DNA of 64,000 bases from Flavobacterium sp. Root186. GTDB lineage: Bacteria > Bacteroidota > Bacteroidia > Flavobacteriales > Flavobacteriaceae. The stretch covers positions 62,001 to 126,000 of the forward strand of contig NZ_LMHW01000017.1 in assembly GCF_001428525.1 (NCBI RefSeq), given 5' to 3'. A program made the translations under genes and the position numbers. Below are positions 51,226-59,406 of this stretch, in pieces. Under the pieces are notes generated by a model. The model was given only the letters and a program-made list of their open reading frames with translations. It had not been told where the DNA came from and searched no databases. Positions within the stretch are counted from its first letter, which is position 1. Each line of letters starts with the position of its first letter.

Positions 51226-52389
51226 ATGTTACTAAATAATAAAAAAGTTGCGATTATTGGCGGCGGACCAGGCGGGTTAACTCTTGCCCGATTATTACAA
51301 GAAAAAAGTGTAGAGGTAAAAGTGTATGAAAGAGACGAAAACCGATACGTTCGTCAGCAGGGTTCTACACTTGATTTACATGAAGATACAGGTTTAAAAG
51401 CGATACAGGAAGCCGGACTAATGGAGAAATTTAAAAAATACTATCGCCCTGGAGCAGATAAAATGCGAATTGTCGATAAAAATATGAATGTAGTGCTTGA
51501 TGATCATGGCGAAAAACCTGAAGAAGATTTCGGGAATGAGCATTTTCGTCCCGAAATAGACCGCGGGCCTTTGCGTGATTTACTAATTGCTTCGCTTAAA
51601 GAAGAAAATGTGGTTTGGAATTCTAAATTCACCCAAATGAAGCCTTCTGGAACTGGCTGGGAAATTTCTTTTGAAAACGGAAAAACCGCTTATGCCGATT
51701 TTGTAATTGCTTCTGACGGAGCAAATTCGCGTGTAAGAAAATATATTACAGACATTCAGCCTATGTTTTCGGGTGTTACAGCAGTTGAAATTAATATTTA
51801 TAAAGCAGAAAACAATACGGCAAACCTTTGGAAGCTTGTAAACGATGGAAAACTTTTTGCATTAGAACAAGGAAAAACATTTTTATGCAGTACAAAAGCA
51901 GATGGTACACTTTCTGTTTTAATTGGAATAAAAACTACAGAAGACTGGATAACAAATTCTGGAATTAATTTTAAAGATAAAAAATCTGTTGCAGAATGGT
52001 TTAAAAAAGAGTTTTCAGAATGGAAAAAGGAATGGCAGGAAATTTTCGAAACCAATGAAATTTTAATAATTCCACGTCCGATGTATCATTTTCCTTTAGA
52101 TCAGCAATGGAAACCGTTATCAAATCTTACTATGATTGGCGATGCTGCTCATCGAATGCCGCCATATGCCGGAGAAGGAGCAAATCAGGCTTTGGCAGAT
52201 GCTTTAGAATTGTATGAAGTGTTAACTTCTAATTTGTTTGTGAAGATGGAAGATGCGGTTGGTTTCTTCGAAAAAAGAATGTGCACCAGAGCTTCTGAAA
52301 TTACCGAAATCACATTGCAGCAAACAGAAGCCATGCACGATGAAAATAACCTGCAGCTTTTACTAGACTTTTTTAATCAAGTTTATTAG
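51226..52389 (+). CDS. FAD-dependent monooxygenase, divergent Tet(X)-like paralogue
   Basis: 387 residues. FAD motif IGGGPGGLTLARLLQ (12-26), YERDENRYVRQQGSTLDLHE with the cofactor Glu/Arg, and GDAAHRMPPYAGEGANQALADAL near 305-327. It has the same architecture and C-terminal helix as the protein at 48182, and the two are probably ancient paralogues. The substrate is unknown. Its divergent neighbour is an AraC regulator that may control it. A palindrome follows the stop codon. Confidence 0.9.
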   Translation: MLLNNKKVAIIGGGPGGLTLARLLQEKSVEVKVYERDENRYVRQQGSTLDLHEDTGLKAIQEAGLMEKFKKYYRPGADKMRIVDKNMNVVLDDHGEKPEEDFGNEHFRPEIDRGPLRDLLIASLKEENVVWNSKFTQMKPSGTGWEISFENGKTAYADFVIASDGANSRVRKYITDIQPMFSGVTAVEINIYKAENNTANLWKLVNDGKLFALEQGKTFLCSTKADGTLSVLIGIKTTEDWITNSGINFKDKKSVAEWFKKEFSEWKKEWQEIFETNEILIIPRPMYHFPLDQQWKPLSNLTMIGDAAHRMPPYAGEGANQALADALELYEVLTSNLFVKMEDAVGFFEKRMCTRASEITEITLQQTEAMHDENNLQLLLDFFNQVY

Positions 52390-52397
52390 ATAGTTTA

Positions 52398-52439
52398 CAG
52401 TCTCAGTTTTCAGCCCTAAAAAACTGAAAACTGAGACTG
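52398..52439. repeat. Intergenic palindrome, CAGTCTCAGTTTTCAG family
   Basis: CAGTCTCAGTTTTCAG at 52398-52413 is perfectly complementary to CTGAAAACTGAGACTG at 52424-52439. A third, incomplete GACTAATACTGAGACT follows. It lies between the converging monooxygenase and DoxX genes. Confidence 0.75.
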
Positions 52440-52454
52440 CGACTAATACTGAGA

Positions 52455-52829
52455 CTAAACAACAGCTTTTCTGTCTACAGGTCTAAAATACCATGATGTA
52501 ACTGTTAAAACCAATAATAAGGTTGGTCCAAAATAAGCTATACCAGAATCTCCTACGGCAAAATGAGAGAAAATAGCACCACTCATGGCAAAAAAGAATC
52601 CTGCATAAGCCCATTCTTTTAATAAAGGAAACTTAGGAATTAAAATAGCGATCACACCTAAGATTTTCCAAACACCCAGAATAGTTAGAAAGTAAAGCGG
52701 ATAACCTAAATGTGCCATCATATCGGCTTCTTCTTTCATTTTTATTAGTTGCACAATTCCGGTTGAAGTCATTCCTAATGCCAGCCAAATTGTGGCAATC
52801 CAATAAATAATTTTGTTTCTTTTGCTCAT
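52455..52829 (-). CDS. DoxX-family membrane protein
   Basis: 124 residues with four transmembrane helices (about 8-26, 44-64, 71-90, 98-117), the usual DoxX layout. Members occur in oxidative-stress or quinone-linked complexes, but most are uncharacterised. It is the last gene of the ArsR/SRPBCC/DoxX operon, 6 bases after SRPBCC. This arrangement recurs in many bacteria. Confidence 0.87.
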   Translation of the reverse strand: MSKRNKIIYWIATIWLALGMTSTGIVQLIKMKEEADMMAHLGYPLYFLTILGVWKILGVIAILIPKFPLLKEWAYAGFFFAMSGAIFSHFAVGDSGIAYFGPTLLLVLTVTSWYFRPVDRKAVV

Positions 52830-52835
52830 AACGAT

Positions 52836-53303
52836 TTATTTAAGTTTGTTTACTATTTCCTGTAAGCGATTGTGTGCGAAATTCATACCTTGTGCAAAAG
52901 GCAGTTTCAATTGTTGATCTCTGTGTTCTACCGATTTGTAGATAATTTGCATCGTAAGTCTGCTTGTATCATCTGTAAGTTTCTCAAACTCAAAAAACTC
53001 CAATTGAGGGGCAAAATTAGCATTATCCATTTCAAAAGTTCTGGTAATCCTTTCATTAGGAACAAAATCATGAATTACGCCATTGGCACTAAATACAACA
53101 TTTCCACTGGGATCTTTGGTTTCAAACTGCCAGCCGCCATGTTGTTTATTTTCTAGTTTTACCACTTTTGTTCCCATCCATTGTTCTACAATTTCAGGTT
53201 CTGCATAAGCTTTAAAAAGTAAATCAACCGGGAGATCAAATTCTCTTGTAATTACAATTTCCTGCTGGCCGTTTTCTGCATTAATTTTTGTTTTGCGTTC
53301 CAT
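52836..53303 (-). CDS. SRPBCC/AHSA1-domain protein
   Basis: 155 residues of the START/Bet v1-like fold of the Aha1 C-terminal group. Family marks are ITREFDLPVDLLFKAYAEPEIVEQWMG, GGWQFETKDPSGNVVF, GVIHDFVPNERITRTFEMD and EHRDQQLKLPFAQGMNFAH, with the hydrophobic ligand cavity. Function is unknown. It is 3 bases after the ArsR gene. Confidence 0.9.
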   Translation of the reverse strand: MERKTKINAENGQQEIVITREFDLPVDLLFKAYAEPEIVEQWMGTKVVKLENKQHGGWQFETKDPSGNVVFSANGVIHDFVPNERITRTFEMDNANFAPQLEFFEFEKLTDDTSRLTMQIIYKSVEHRDQQLKLPFAQGMNFAHNRLQEIVNKLK

Positions 53304-53306
53304 AAA

Positions 53307-53633
53307 TTAATCTTTTTTGGGTTTATAGTTTTTCATTATACTTTCTAATTTATTAAAACGATCATCCCACATTTGGCGGAAAGGCTCAATAAAATCAGCT
53401 ACTTCTTTTATTTTTTTTGGATTTATATAGTAATAAATCTCGCGTCCGTTTTGTTTTTGGTCAAGCAGTTCACATTCTGTTAGTATTTTAATGTGTTTTG
53501 AAATCGTCTGTCTTGACGAATCAAAATTTTCGGCTATAGTTCCCGGCGTCATCGCTTGTATGGCCACCAAATTTAAAATTGCTCTTCGCGTTGGATCGGC
53601 AATTGCCTGAAAAACATCTCTACGTATTTCCAT
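53307..53633 (-). CDS. ArsR-family repressor of the SRPBCC/DoxX operon
   Basis: 108 residues from ATG 53633 (MEIRRDVFQAIADPTRRAIL). It has a winged helix-turn-helix with DSSRQTISKHIKILTECEL as the recognition region. No metal-binding Cys pair is visible in the usual alpha-3 or alpha-5 positions, so it may sense a non-metal ligand. The in-frame ATG at 53681 would lie upstream of the promoter, so 53633 is preferred. Two palindromes around its promoter suggest autorepression. Confidence 0.88.
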   Translation of the reverse strand: MEIRRDVFQAIADPTRRAILNLVAIQAMTPGTIAENFDSSRQTISKHIKILTECELLDQKQNGREIYYYINPKKIKEVADFIEPFRQMWDDRFNKLESIMKNYKPKKD

Positions 53634-53635
53634 TA

Positions 53636-53678
53636 TGCAGTTATTTGACTGCAAATATAATGAAGTCATTTGACTGCA
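53636..53678. promoter_or_regulatory. Candidate ArsR operators
   Basis: TGCAGT-TATTTG-ACTGCA at 53636-53653 is a perfect inverted repeat with a 6-base spacer. AGTCATTTGACT at 53664-53675 is a second palindrome. ATTTGACTGCA is repeated directly at 53643 and 53668, 25 bases apart. They flank the -7 box. Confidence 0.65.
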
Positions 53679-53681
53679 CAA
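53652..53681 (-). promoter_or_regulatory. Predicted promoter of the ArsR operon
   Basis: Minus strand: TTG at 53679-53681, a 19-base spacer and TATATTTG at 53652-53659, an exact consensus match, 18 bases before the ATG. Confidence 0.7.
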
Positions 53682-53710
53682 TATTTTTTATGATTTTTTT
53701 TCATCATGCG

Positions 53711-53826
53711 TTAAACTAGATTGAAATCCAGCCTTACAATATAATCGAGCCTATGGCTTTTTTTTTAGAAGGATAGAAGTTCCGGAAGAATGATTCATAT
53801 TGTAGCAACGGATTTTAATCCGTTGA
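53711..53826. repeat. Branched palindrome, GGACTGAAGTCC family (copy 2)
   Basis: Outer arms are AGATTGAAATCCAGC / ACGGATTTTAATCCG with CTTACAATAT / ATATTGTAG beside them. The inner parts GAGCCTATGGCT and GTTCCGGAA occur in the opposite order from copy 1. Where copy 1 has GGACT/AGTCC this copy has GATT/AATC, so both sides changed together. Confidence 0.65.
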
Positions 53827-53910
53827 AAAGACGCATATTCATTTTAATAATTTTAACCAATAGAATTTAAAATTTTTATAATTTTAAAATTCATTAAAAA
53901 AGAAGAAAAC

Positions 53911-54264
53911 ATGAATAATAATGCTAAAGTATTTCAATATTCATTTGCGAGTATTTACCGATTATACAAGGAAAAAGTAGAGAAGAAGGGACGCACGGCA
54001 GAAGAAGTAGATACTGTCATACTGTGGCTTACAGGTTATAATGATAAACAATTCAGAGATCAAATCGAAAAGAAAGCAGATTTGCAGACCTTTTTTGCAG
54101 AAGCACCAAACCTGAATCCAAATGCATCTAAAATTACAGGCGTAATATGCGGTTACCGAATTGAAGATATCGAAGACCCGCTAATGCAAAAGATTCGCTA
54201 TATGGATAAATTAGTAGATGAATTGGCAAAAGGAAGAAAAATGGAAAAAATTCTAAGGGAATAA
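53911..54264 (+). CDS. DUF2200 family protein
   Basis: A small, soluble 117-residue protein that matches DUF2200 along its length (VFQYSFASIYRLYKEKVEKKGRTAEEVD in parts, ILWLTGYN, ITGVICGYRIEDIEDPLMQKIRYMDKLVDELAKG in parts). The family has no established function. It is a single gene between the branched palindrome and a terminator. Confidence 0.88.
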   Translation: MNNNAKVFQYSFASIYRLYKEKVEKKGRTAEEVDTVILWLTGYNDKQFRDQIEKKADLQTFFAEAPNLNPNASKITGVICGYRIEDIEDPLMQKIRYMDKLVDELAKGRKMEKILRE

Positions 54265-54268
54265 AAAC

Positions 54269-54303
54269 AAAAAGCCATTTTAGTAAATTAAAACGGCTTT
54301 TTT
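54269..54303 (+). terminator. Rho-independent terminator after DUF2200
   Basis: AAAAAGCC (54267-54275 region) pairs with GGCTTTTTT after an inner TTTTA/TAAAA extension. The stem has one mismatch. Confidence 0.6.
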
Positions 54304-54355
54304 ATTTAAAACAACATTTGGAATTTGGATTTTAAAAAATTGAAATTTTAAATTT

Positions 54356-56704
54356 TTACATTCCATCAGGCAGTCTGTCAGCATCATTTTTACTTCTGTT
54401 AAAACGATAAATAACATTCAAATTAATATAGCGGCCTTGCGATCTCGCTTCAGATTCTAAATAGTAATATTGAGTTGTAATTTTTTCTGTTGTAATCTGC
54501 GAATTAAATAAATTATTTACGTTTAAAGTTACAGACATTTTATCTCCAAGAAAATCCTTGCTCAAACCTAAATTAGCAGTATACTGCGCTTCTGTAAGCG
54601 ATTGAACGCCTTGATTTTTTCCTCGGTATCTGAAACTGAATTCTCCCGAAATAATTTTAGGAAACTTAACTACAGATCTAAAATTGGAAAGCCAGGTTTG
54701 ATCTTCGGCATTATAATTTATGTTTTCAAAAGTACCTTGCTGTTTAAATTTGTAATAATTAAAATCTAAAGCCAGTCTAAGCCATTTTGTTGGATTATAA
54801 GTTGTTGAAACTTCTGCGCCATAACGGTCTTCAGTATCAAGGTTTACAGGTGTGCTTACAAAATAATTTTCATCAGTGCGTTTTACTATATATTCAAAAT
54901 AGTTTGTAGTATGCTTGTAATAAACAGATGGATTAATGCTGAATTTTCCCGGTTTTGTCAATAATGTAAACTCAAAAGAATTGGTAAACATAGGGTTCAA
55001 ATCAGGATTTCCTACAGTTAAATTTCTTAAGTCTGATACGCCCGAAAACGGATTTAACTGCCAGAATCTTGGTCTGTTTATTCGTTTACTGTAGCTCAAT
55101 TGTAAATCTGTTTTTTCGGTTAAATTATATACAAAATGCAGCGTAGGGAAAAGGTTAATGTAATTTTTAGCGTTATTAAACGTATTTTTTGTATCGGCAA
55201 TTTTTATATCAGATAGTTCAGAACGCAGACCTAACTGGTAATTGAACTTTTTATATTTGCTTGAAAACTGAAAATAAGCACTGTATAAATTCTCATCGTA
55301 TTTTAATTTATTAGTAAATTGTTCCTGCAGTACATTATCCATAATTGTATGATAATCACTTCTTAACGCACGCAGGTCGCTTCTAATTCCCATTTCAATT
55401 TTTGAGTTTTCAGAAATTGGATCTACAAAATCTGATTTTATAAAAATGTCATTACTGCTTTCAATATCTCTTGAATACAAATTAGAAACCGATGCATTAA
55501 AAGGAAATGTTTTCTGCTGTGTAATGTATTGGTTTTCATCATCATTCCAAAAATCATATTGTAAACTTGTCGTCCATTTTTTATCCTTTCTGTCAAACGT
55601 TTTTACATAGTTTAATTCTAATGCATTATAAATTTGAGGCTCTTTATACTTTTCAGATCTCGAAATAATACTATCCGTAACATTATTTGCGTCAGCATAA
55701 TTGTAATTGTAATGCATTTTGTTGTTATTATTGTTTTTACTGCGATAATAACTTCCTGTTAAAGTATTTTTAGCATTGATATAATAATCTCCGCCAACAT
55801 ACATATTGTAGACGCTAATGCTTCGTTTCATATCATCGTACTGATTTAAAATCGTCGTTGTACCGTTATCTGTATTAGTCTGAAATTGTTTGTTGTAACC
55901 AAAAATATCCAAATAACGATAACCCAAATTACCAAAAAGGTTCACTTTTTCTGTTTTATAACTCACATTGGCATTTAAGTTATGTCTTGCAGGATTTCCA
56001 ATTCCGGCCTGAAGCGAACCGTTAAAACCTTTCATACTATTCTTTTTCATGATAATATTAATTATTCCCGCTCCGCCCTGTGCTTCATATGCCGAAGAAG
56101 GATTGGTAATAACTTCTACTTTTTCAATATTAGCGGCAGATATTTGCGATAAACCATTATTTGCCGTCAGCATAGAAGGTTTTCCGTTTATTAATACCGT
56201 AACGCTGTTGTTTCCTCTAAGGCTCACAACTCCTGCAATATCAACATTTACCGAAGGAACATTATTTAAGATATCATTTGCAGATCCGCCGCTGGATAGA
56301 ATATCTTTACCAACATTGAAAACTTTTTTATCAATTTTCATTTCTACAGCTGATTTTTCGGCAATAACTTTTACTTCGTCTAATTGATTTATGCTTTCTT
56401 CTAAAAGAATGTCTTTCATGACAATATCTTTATTCAATTGAATATTTTCAATAGTAAAAGATTTATATGACATGTACACAGCTTTTAGCTGATAATTTCC
56501 CGGACTGCTTTTTAAAATGTAATTTCCGTCAGCGTCTGTAACGGCTTCTTTTTTAGTTTCAGCAGATGATAACAAAAGCGTTACATAAGGTAATGTCTGT
56601 TTGGTTTTAGAATCTACTATTTTTCCTTTAATAGAAAATTGTGATGTTTGTGCTCCAGATGTGAATCCGAAAAGTAATACGATTAATAATGCGAACTGTT
56701 TCAT
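54356..56704 (-). CDS. TonB-dependent outer-membrane receptor
   Basis: 782 residues. Signal peptide 1-19 (MKQFALLIVLLFGFTSGAQ). A CarboxypepD-regulatory-like domain follows (about 24-110, FSIKGKIVDSKTKQTLPYVTLLL in parts), then the plug (about 125-225, DILNNVPSVNVDIAGVVSLRG), then a barrel of the outer-membrane beta-barrel family 3. This family imports bulky ligands with TonB energy, or is a signalling receptor. No SusD partner is adjacent, so it is not a classical glycan-uptake pair. The last residues (RLPDGM) differ from the usual aromatic C-terminus. It is divergent from the two-component genes. Confidence 0.92.
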   Translation of the reverse strand: MKQFALLIVLLFGFTSGAQTSQFSIKGKIVDSKTKQTLPYVTLLLSSAETKKEAVTDADGNYILKSSPGNYQLKAVYMSYKSFTIENIQLNKDIVMKDILLEESINQLDEVKVIAEKSAVEMKIDKKVFNVGKDILSSGGSANDILNNVPSVNVDIAGVVSLRGNNSVTVLINGKPSMLTANNGLSQISAANIEKVEVITNPSSAYEAQGGAGIINIIMKKNSMKGFNGSLQAGIGNPARHNLNANVSYKTEKVNLFGNLGYRYLDIFGYNKQFQTNTDNGTTTILNQYDDMKRSISVYNMYVGGDYYINAKNTLTGSYYRSKNNNNNKMHYNYNYADANNVTDSIISRSEKYKEPQIYNALELNYVKTFDRKDKKWTTSLQYDFWNDDENQYITQQKTFPFNASVSNLYSRDIESSNDIFIKSDFVDPISENSKIEMGIRSDLRALRSDYHTIMDNVLQEQFTNKLKYDENLYSAYFQFSSKYKKFNYQLGLRSELSDIKIADTKNTFNNAKNYINLFPTLHFVYNLTEKTDLQLSYSKRINRPRFWQLNPFSGVSDLRNLTVGNPDLNPMFTNSFEFTLLTKPGKFSINPSVYYKHTTNYFEYIVKRTDENYFVSTPVNLDTEDRYGAEVSTTYNPTKWLRLALDFNYYKFKQQGTFENINYNAEDQTWLSNFRSVVKFPKIISGEFSFRYRGKNQGVQSLTEAQYTANLGLSKDFLGDKMSVTLNVNNLFNSQITTEKITTQYYYLESEARSQGRYINLNVIYRFNRSKNDADRLPDGM

Positions 56705-56923
56705 TTTTTGATTAGGTTTAGAATTTTAAGCAAAACTCCTTTTTAATTTCACTCAAAATTTTCACGCGTGATATAAGGGCGATTATTGCGTATAAACAAT
56801 CAAATAGAAGTCATAAATCGTGTTTATAGCCAATTTTTATATGTTCGTATCTTTTTTTTATATGTTCATCGACAACTATTTTGTCTTTCTAAATAAATGC
56901 TAACTTTGATTTTACTTAAACCT

Positions 56924-57011
56924 GCTAAGGTTCTGAGATACTGAGATTCTAAGTTTTTTAGAACAAAATAATAGAGCTTTAGAAAAAATCTTAGTATCTC
57001 AGAACCTTAGC
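56924..57011. repeat. Intergenic palindrome in the histidine kinase leader, GGTTCTGAG family (copy 2)
   Basis: Left arm 56924-56948 (core AAGGTTCTGAGATACTGAG) pairs with 56987-57011 over 25 bp with one mismatch (a G-T pair in RNA). It ends 22 bases before the kinase ATG, so it would form a large hairpin in the mRNA leader if transcribed. Confidence 0.75.
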
Positions 57012-57033
57012 AACTCAGCAACTTAAAAAAAAC

Positions 57034-58122
57034 ATGACACCATTTGAAAAAATTATAAACTTCTCTAAAATTCACAGAATAAGTACCCATATCATTTTTT
57101 GGGTATTCATTTTTATTATGTTCTTTAGCAAAAACACTTCCTCTGAACCAGAAGAATTATGGGTTGATATAGCATACACATTATATTACGAGTTGTTTTC
57201 TATCATTGGGGCTTATTTTTTATCCTATAGAATTTTACCCCGCTTAATGATAACACAAAAGCATAATTGGGTTTGGGGAGAATTTATTCTGGGAAGTTAT
57301 GTAATCTCTGCTATTGCCAGAATTGCAATGGTATACGGCTTGGAAACTCTTACCCGTAAGCCACCTTTCAATCAGGAATCAATTGCCGAAATCCTGACTG
57401 ATTTGCCTACTTTATTTGGAGCTTATTTTTTACATATACTTTCATTATCTATATTTTTTATTTTTATAAAATTGATAAAAGATCAGTATATCATTCAGAA
57501 AAGGTCTTTACTCCTTGAAAAACAAAAAGCAGAAACCGAATTAAAAATCCTGAAAGCACAATTAAACCCTCATTTTTTGTTTAATACGCTTAATAATATT
57601 TATTCGCTATCTGTTGTAAATTCTCCAATAACCTCAAAATCAATTGCTGTTTTATCTGAGATATTAGATTGTATTTTATACCGATGCAGTGCGACTTATG
57701 TTCCAATTTCTCAGGAAATCTCATTACTTGAAAATTATATTACGCTCGAAAAATTGAGATATGACGAAAATTTAAGCGTAGTATTTAATCATTCCATAGA
57801 TCATAATAAAGCTATTGCGCCTTTAATTTTGCTTTCTTTGGTCGAAAACGCTTTTAAACATGGAGCAGGAGAGGACACTGGAAGTTCCCCAAACATTCAA
57901 ATTGATTTAAAATTACAAAATGATCATTTTGAATTTAAAATTGTAAACTCCATAAACAAAAGTAACAGCGAATCTGGAAATGGAAAAATTGGATTAAATA
58001 ATATTATCCAGCAGCTTGATAAAATTTATCCGGAACATTATACTTTTGATGTGACAAAAACAGACAAAGATTTTACGGCTTATCTGCAGATTAATTTAGC
58101 AACCGAATATAATTTAGCTTAA
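57034..58122 (+). CDS. LytS-type sensor histidine kinase
   Basis: 362 residues. Four transmembrane helices occupy about 20-155. A short coiled-coil (EKQKAETELKILKAQLN) leads to the His_kinase domain. The phosphorylated His is in QLNPHFLFNTLNNIYSL (about residue 186), and the ATP-binding N box is in LVENAFKHGAG. It is a LytS/YehU-type kinase of the kind that pairs with LytTR regulators. One base separates it from the regulator gene. It diverges from the TonB receptor gene, which may be its target. Confidence 0.93.
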   Translation: MTPFEKIINFSKIHRISTHIIFWVFIFIMFFSKNTSSEPEELWVDIAYTLYYELFSIIGAYFLSYRILPRLMITQKHNWVWGEFILGSYVISAIARIAMVYGLETLTRKPPFNQESIAEILTDLPTLFGAYFLHILSLSIFFIFIKLIKDQYIIQKRSLLLEKQKAETELKILKAQLNPHFLFNTLNNIYSLSVVNSPITSKSIAVLSEILDCILYRCSATYVPISQEISLLENYITLEKLRYDENLSVVFNHSIDHNKAIAPLILLSLVENAFKHGAGEDTGSSPNIQIDLKLQNDHFEFKIVNSINKSNSESGNGKIGLNNIIQQLDKIYPEHYTFDVTKTDKDFTAYLQINLATEYNLA

Positions 58123-58123
58123 A

Positions 58124-58828
58124 ATGAAAATAAAGTGTTTATTAGTCGACGACGAGCCTTTAGCAATCAGCTTATTGCAGAATCATATCAGTAAATTAGA
58201 TTATTTTGAAGTTGTGGGGACTTGTCCAAACGCTTTAAAAGCCGCCGATGTATTGCGCACAACCGCTGTAGATTTGATGTTTTTAGATATCAAAATGCCG
58301 CAGATTACAGGAATTGATTTTTTAAAAACATTAAAGAATCCACCAGCCGTTATTTTTACTACTGCTTATCGTGAATATGCCTTAGAAAGTTATGAACTTG
58401 ATATTGTAGATTATCTTTTAAAACCGGTTACTTTCGATCGATTTTTTAAAGCCGCAGATCGCTATTTAAGAATCAGCGGCCCTGTAAACAGCAAAATAAT
58501 TACACCTTTGCAGGAAGATTATATTTACATCAAAAACGGACCAAAATTCAATAAAGTAAACGTCGATACGATTTTATATATCGAAAGTGTCAAAGATTAT
58601 ATTATTGTACATCAAAAAGAAGGTGTAAAATTAAATGCCAAATATAAAATCAGTGATATTGAAATAGAATTGCAGGATAAAAACTTTTTAAGAATTCATC
58701 GCTCTTTTATTATTAATCTAAAAAACATCACAGCATTTACCCCTTATGATGTCGAAATTGGAAATATTGAAATTCCAATTGGTGCCAGTTATAAAGAATA
58801 TGTTTTTAAAATTTTAAAAAATTCATAG
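58124..58828 (+). CDS. LytTR-family response regulator
   Basis: 234 residues. The receiver domain (1-120) has the acidic pocket VDDEP (9-13), phosphoacceptor Asp55 in LMFLDIKMP and Lys in LLKPV. The LytTR DNA-binding domain (about 135-234) has IYIKNGPKFNKVNVDTILYIES in parts and RIHRSFIIN. It is one base after the kinase gene, with a shared terminator. It acts as a transcription regulator, targets unknown. Confidence 0.95.
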   Translation: MKIKCLLVDDEPLAISLLQNHISKLDYFEVVGTCPNALKAADVLRTTAVDLMFLDIKMPQITGIDFLKTLKNPPAVIFTTAYREYALESYELDIVDYLLKPVTFDRFFKAADRYLRISGPVNSKIITPLQEDYIYIKNGPKFNKVNVDTILYIESVKDYIIVHQKEGVKLNAKYKISDIEIELQDKNFLRIHRSFIINLKNITAFTPYDVEIGNIEIPIGASYKEYVFKILKNS

Positions 58829-58833
58829 CAATA

Positions 58834-58870
58834 AAAAAACTCCTTAAATTATTCATTTAAGGAGTTTTTT
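58834..58870. terminator. Bidirectional rho-independent terminator
   Basis: A 16-bp perfect stem (AAAAAACTCCTTAAAT at 58834-58849, ATTTAAGGAGTTTTTT at 58855-58870) lies between the converging regulator and lipoprotein genes. Confidence 0.85.
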
Positions 58871-58902
58871 ATGCTTTAATGGTTATATCAGGATAGCAAA
58901 GC

Positions 58903-59268
58903 TTATATTTTTTTGAGCGTAATTTTCATTTCTTTACTGTCCAAAATCAATTCATCACTTGTAATTGTACTTTCACAAGGGTATGGGGTTCCAACTTCAT
59001 CTTTAATTACTAAACTTTTTCCCCCTTTTGTCAATGCATAAGTACCGTTTGTTATTTCTCGTGTTAGAAATCCGGTAACATGCCCATCTTTTGTAAATGT
59101 TAAAGTTCCATCCGTTAAAATTACAGTTTTTAAAGAATCCGAAATAGGGGTTTTCGGTTCTACCGCTGTTATTTTCCAAGAGTTTACCAATGTATTTCTC
59201 TTAGAACATGAAATCATTAATACTGCAGCCAATGCAAGTGTGAAGATAAATAATTTAGAATTTTTCAT
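58903..59268 (-). CDS. Small lipocalin-like lipoprotein
   Basis: 121 residues with a lipoprotein signal ending LMISC (Cys21). The rest is a small beta-barrel with a lipocalin-like pattern: NSWKITAVEP, GTLTFTKDGHVTGFLTREITNGTYALTKGGK in parts, LVIKDE. The function is unknown. It is monocistronic, with a palindrome CTATAACGTTATAG (59319-59332) 51 bases upstream. Confidence 0.72.
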   Translation of the reverse strand: MKNSKLFIFTLALAAVLMISCSKRNTLVNSWKITAVEPKTPISDSLKTVILTDGTLTFTKDGHVTGFLTREITNGTYALTKGGKSLVIKDEVGTPYPCESTITSDELILDSKEMKITLKKI

Positions 59269-59406
59269 GATTTTGCGATTAAAGATTAGAAATGAAAAGG
59301 TACAAAAAAAATTATTATCTATAACGTTATAGTCACAGAAAGTAAGTTTGAGTTATCTGATTTCTAATATTTTATATAAAACATGAGGTTTTGAGAACTT
59401 TAAAAA

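Noticed and set aside
48182..52389. A recent transfer of tet(X)-like genes by a mobile element
   Set aside because: No transposase, insertion-sequence ends or composition change are visible. The genes look chromosomal.
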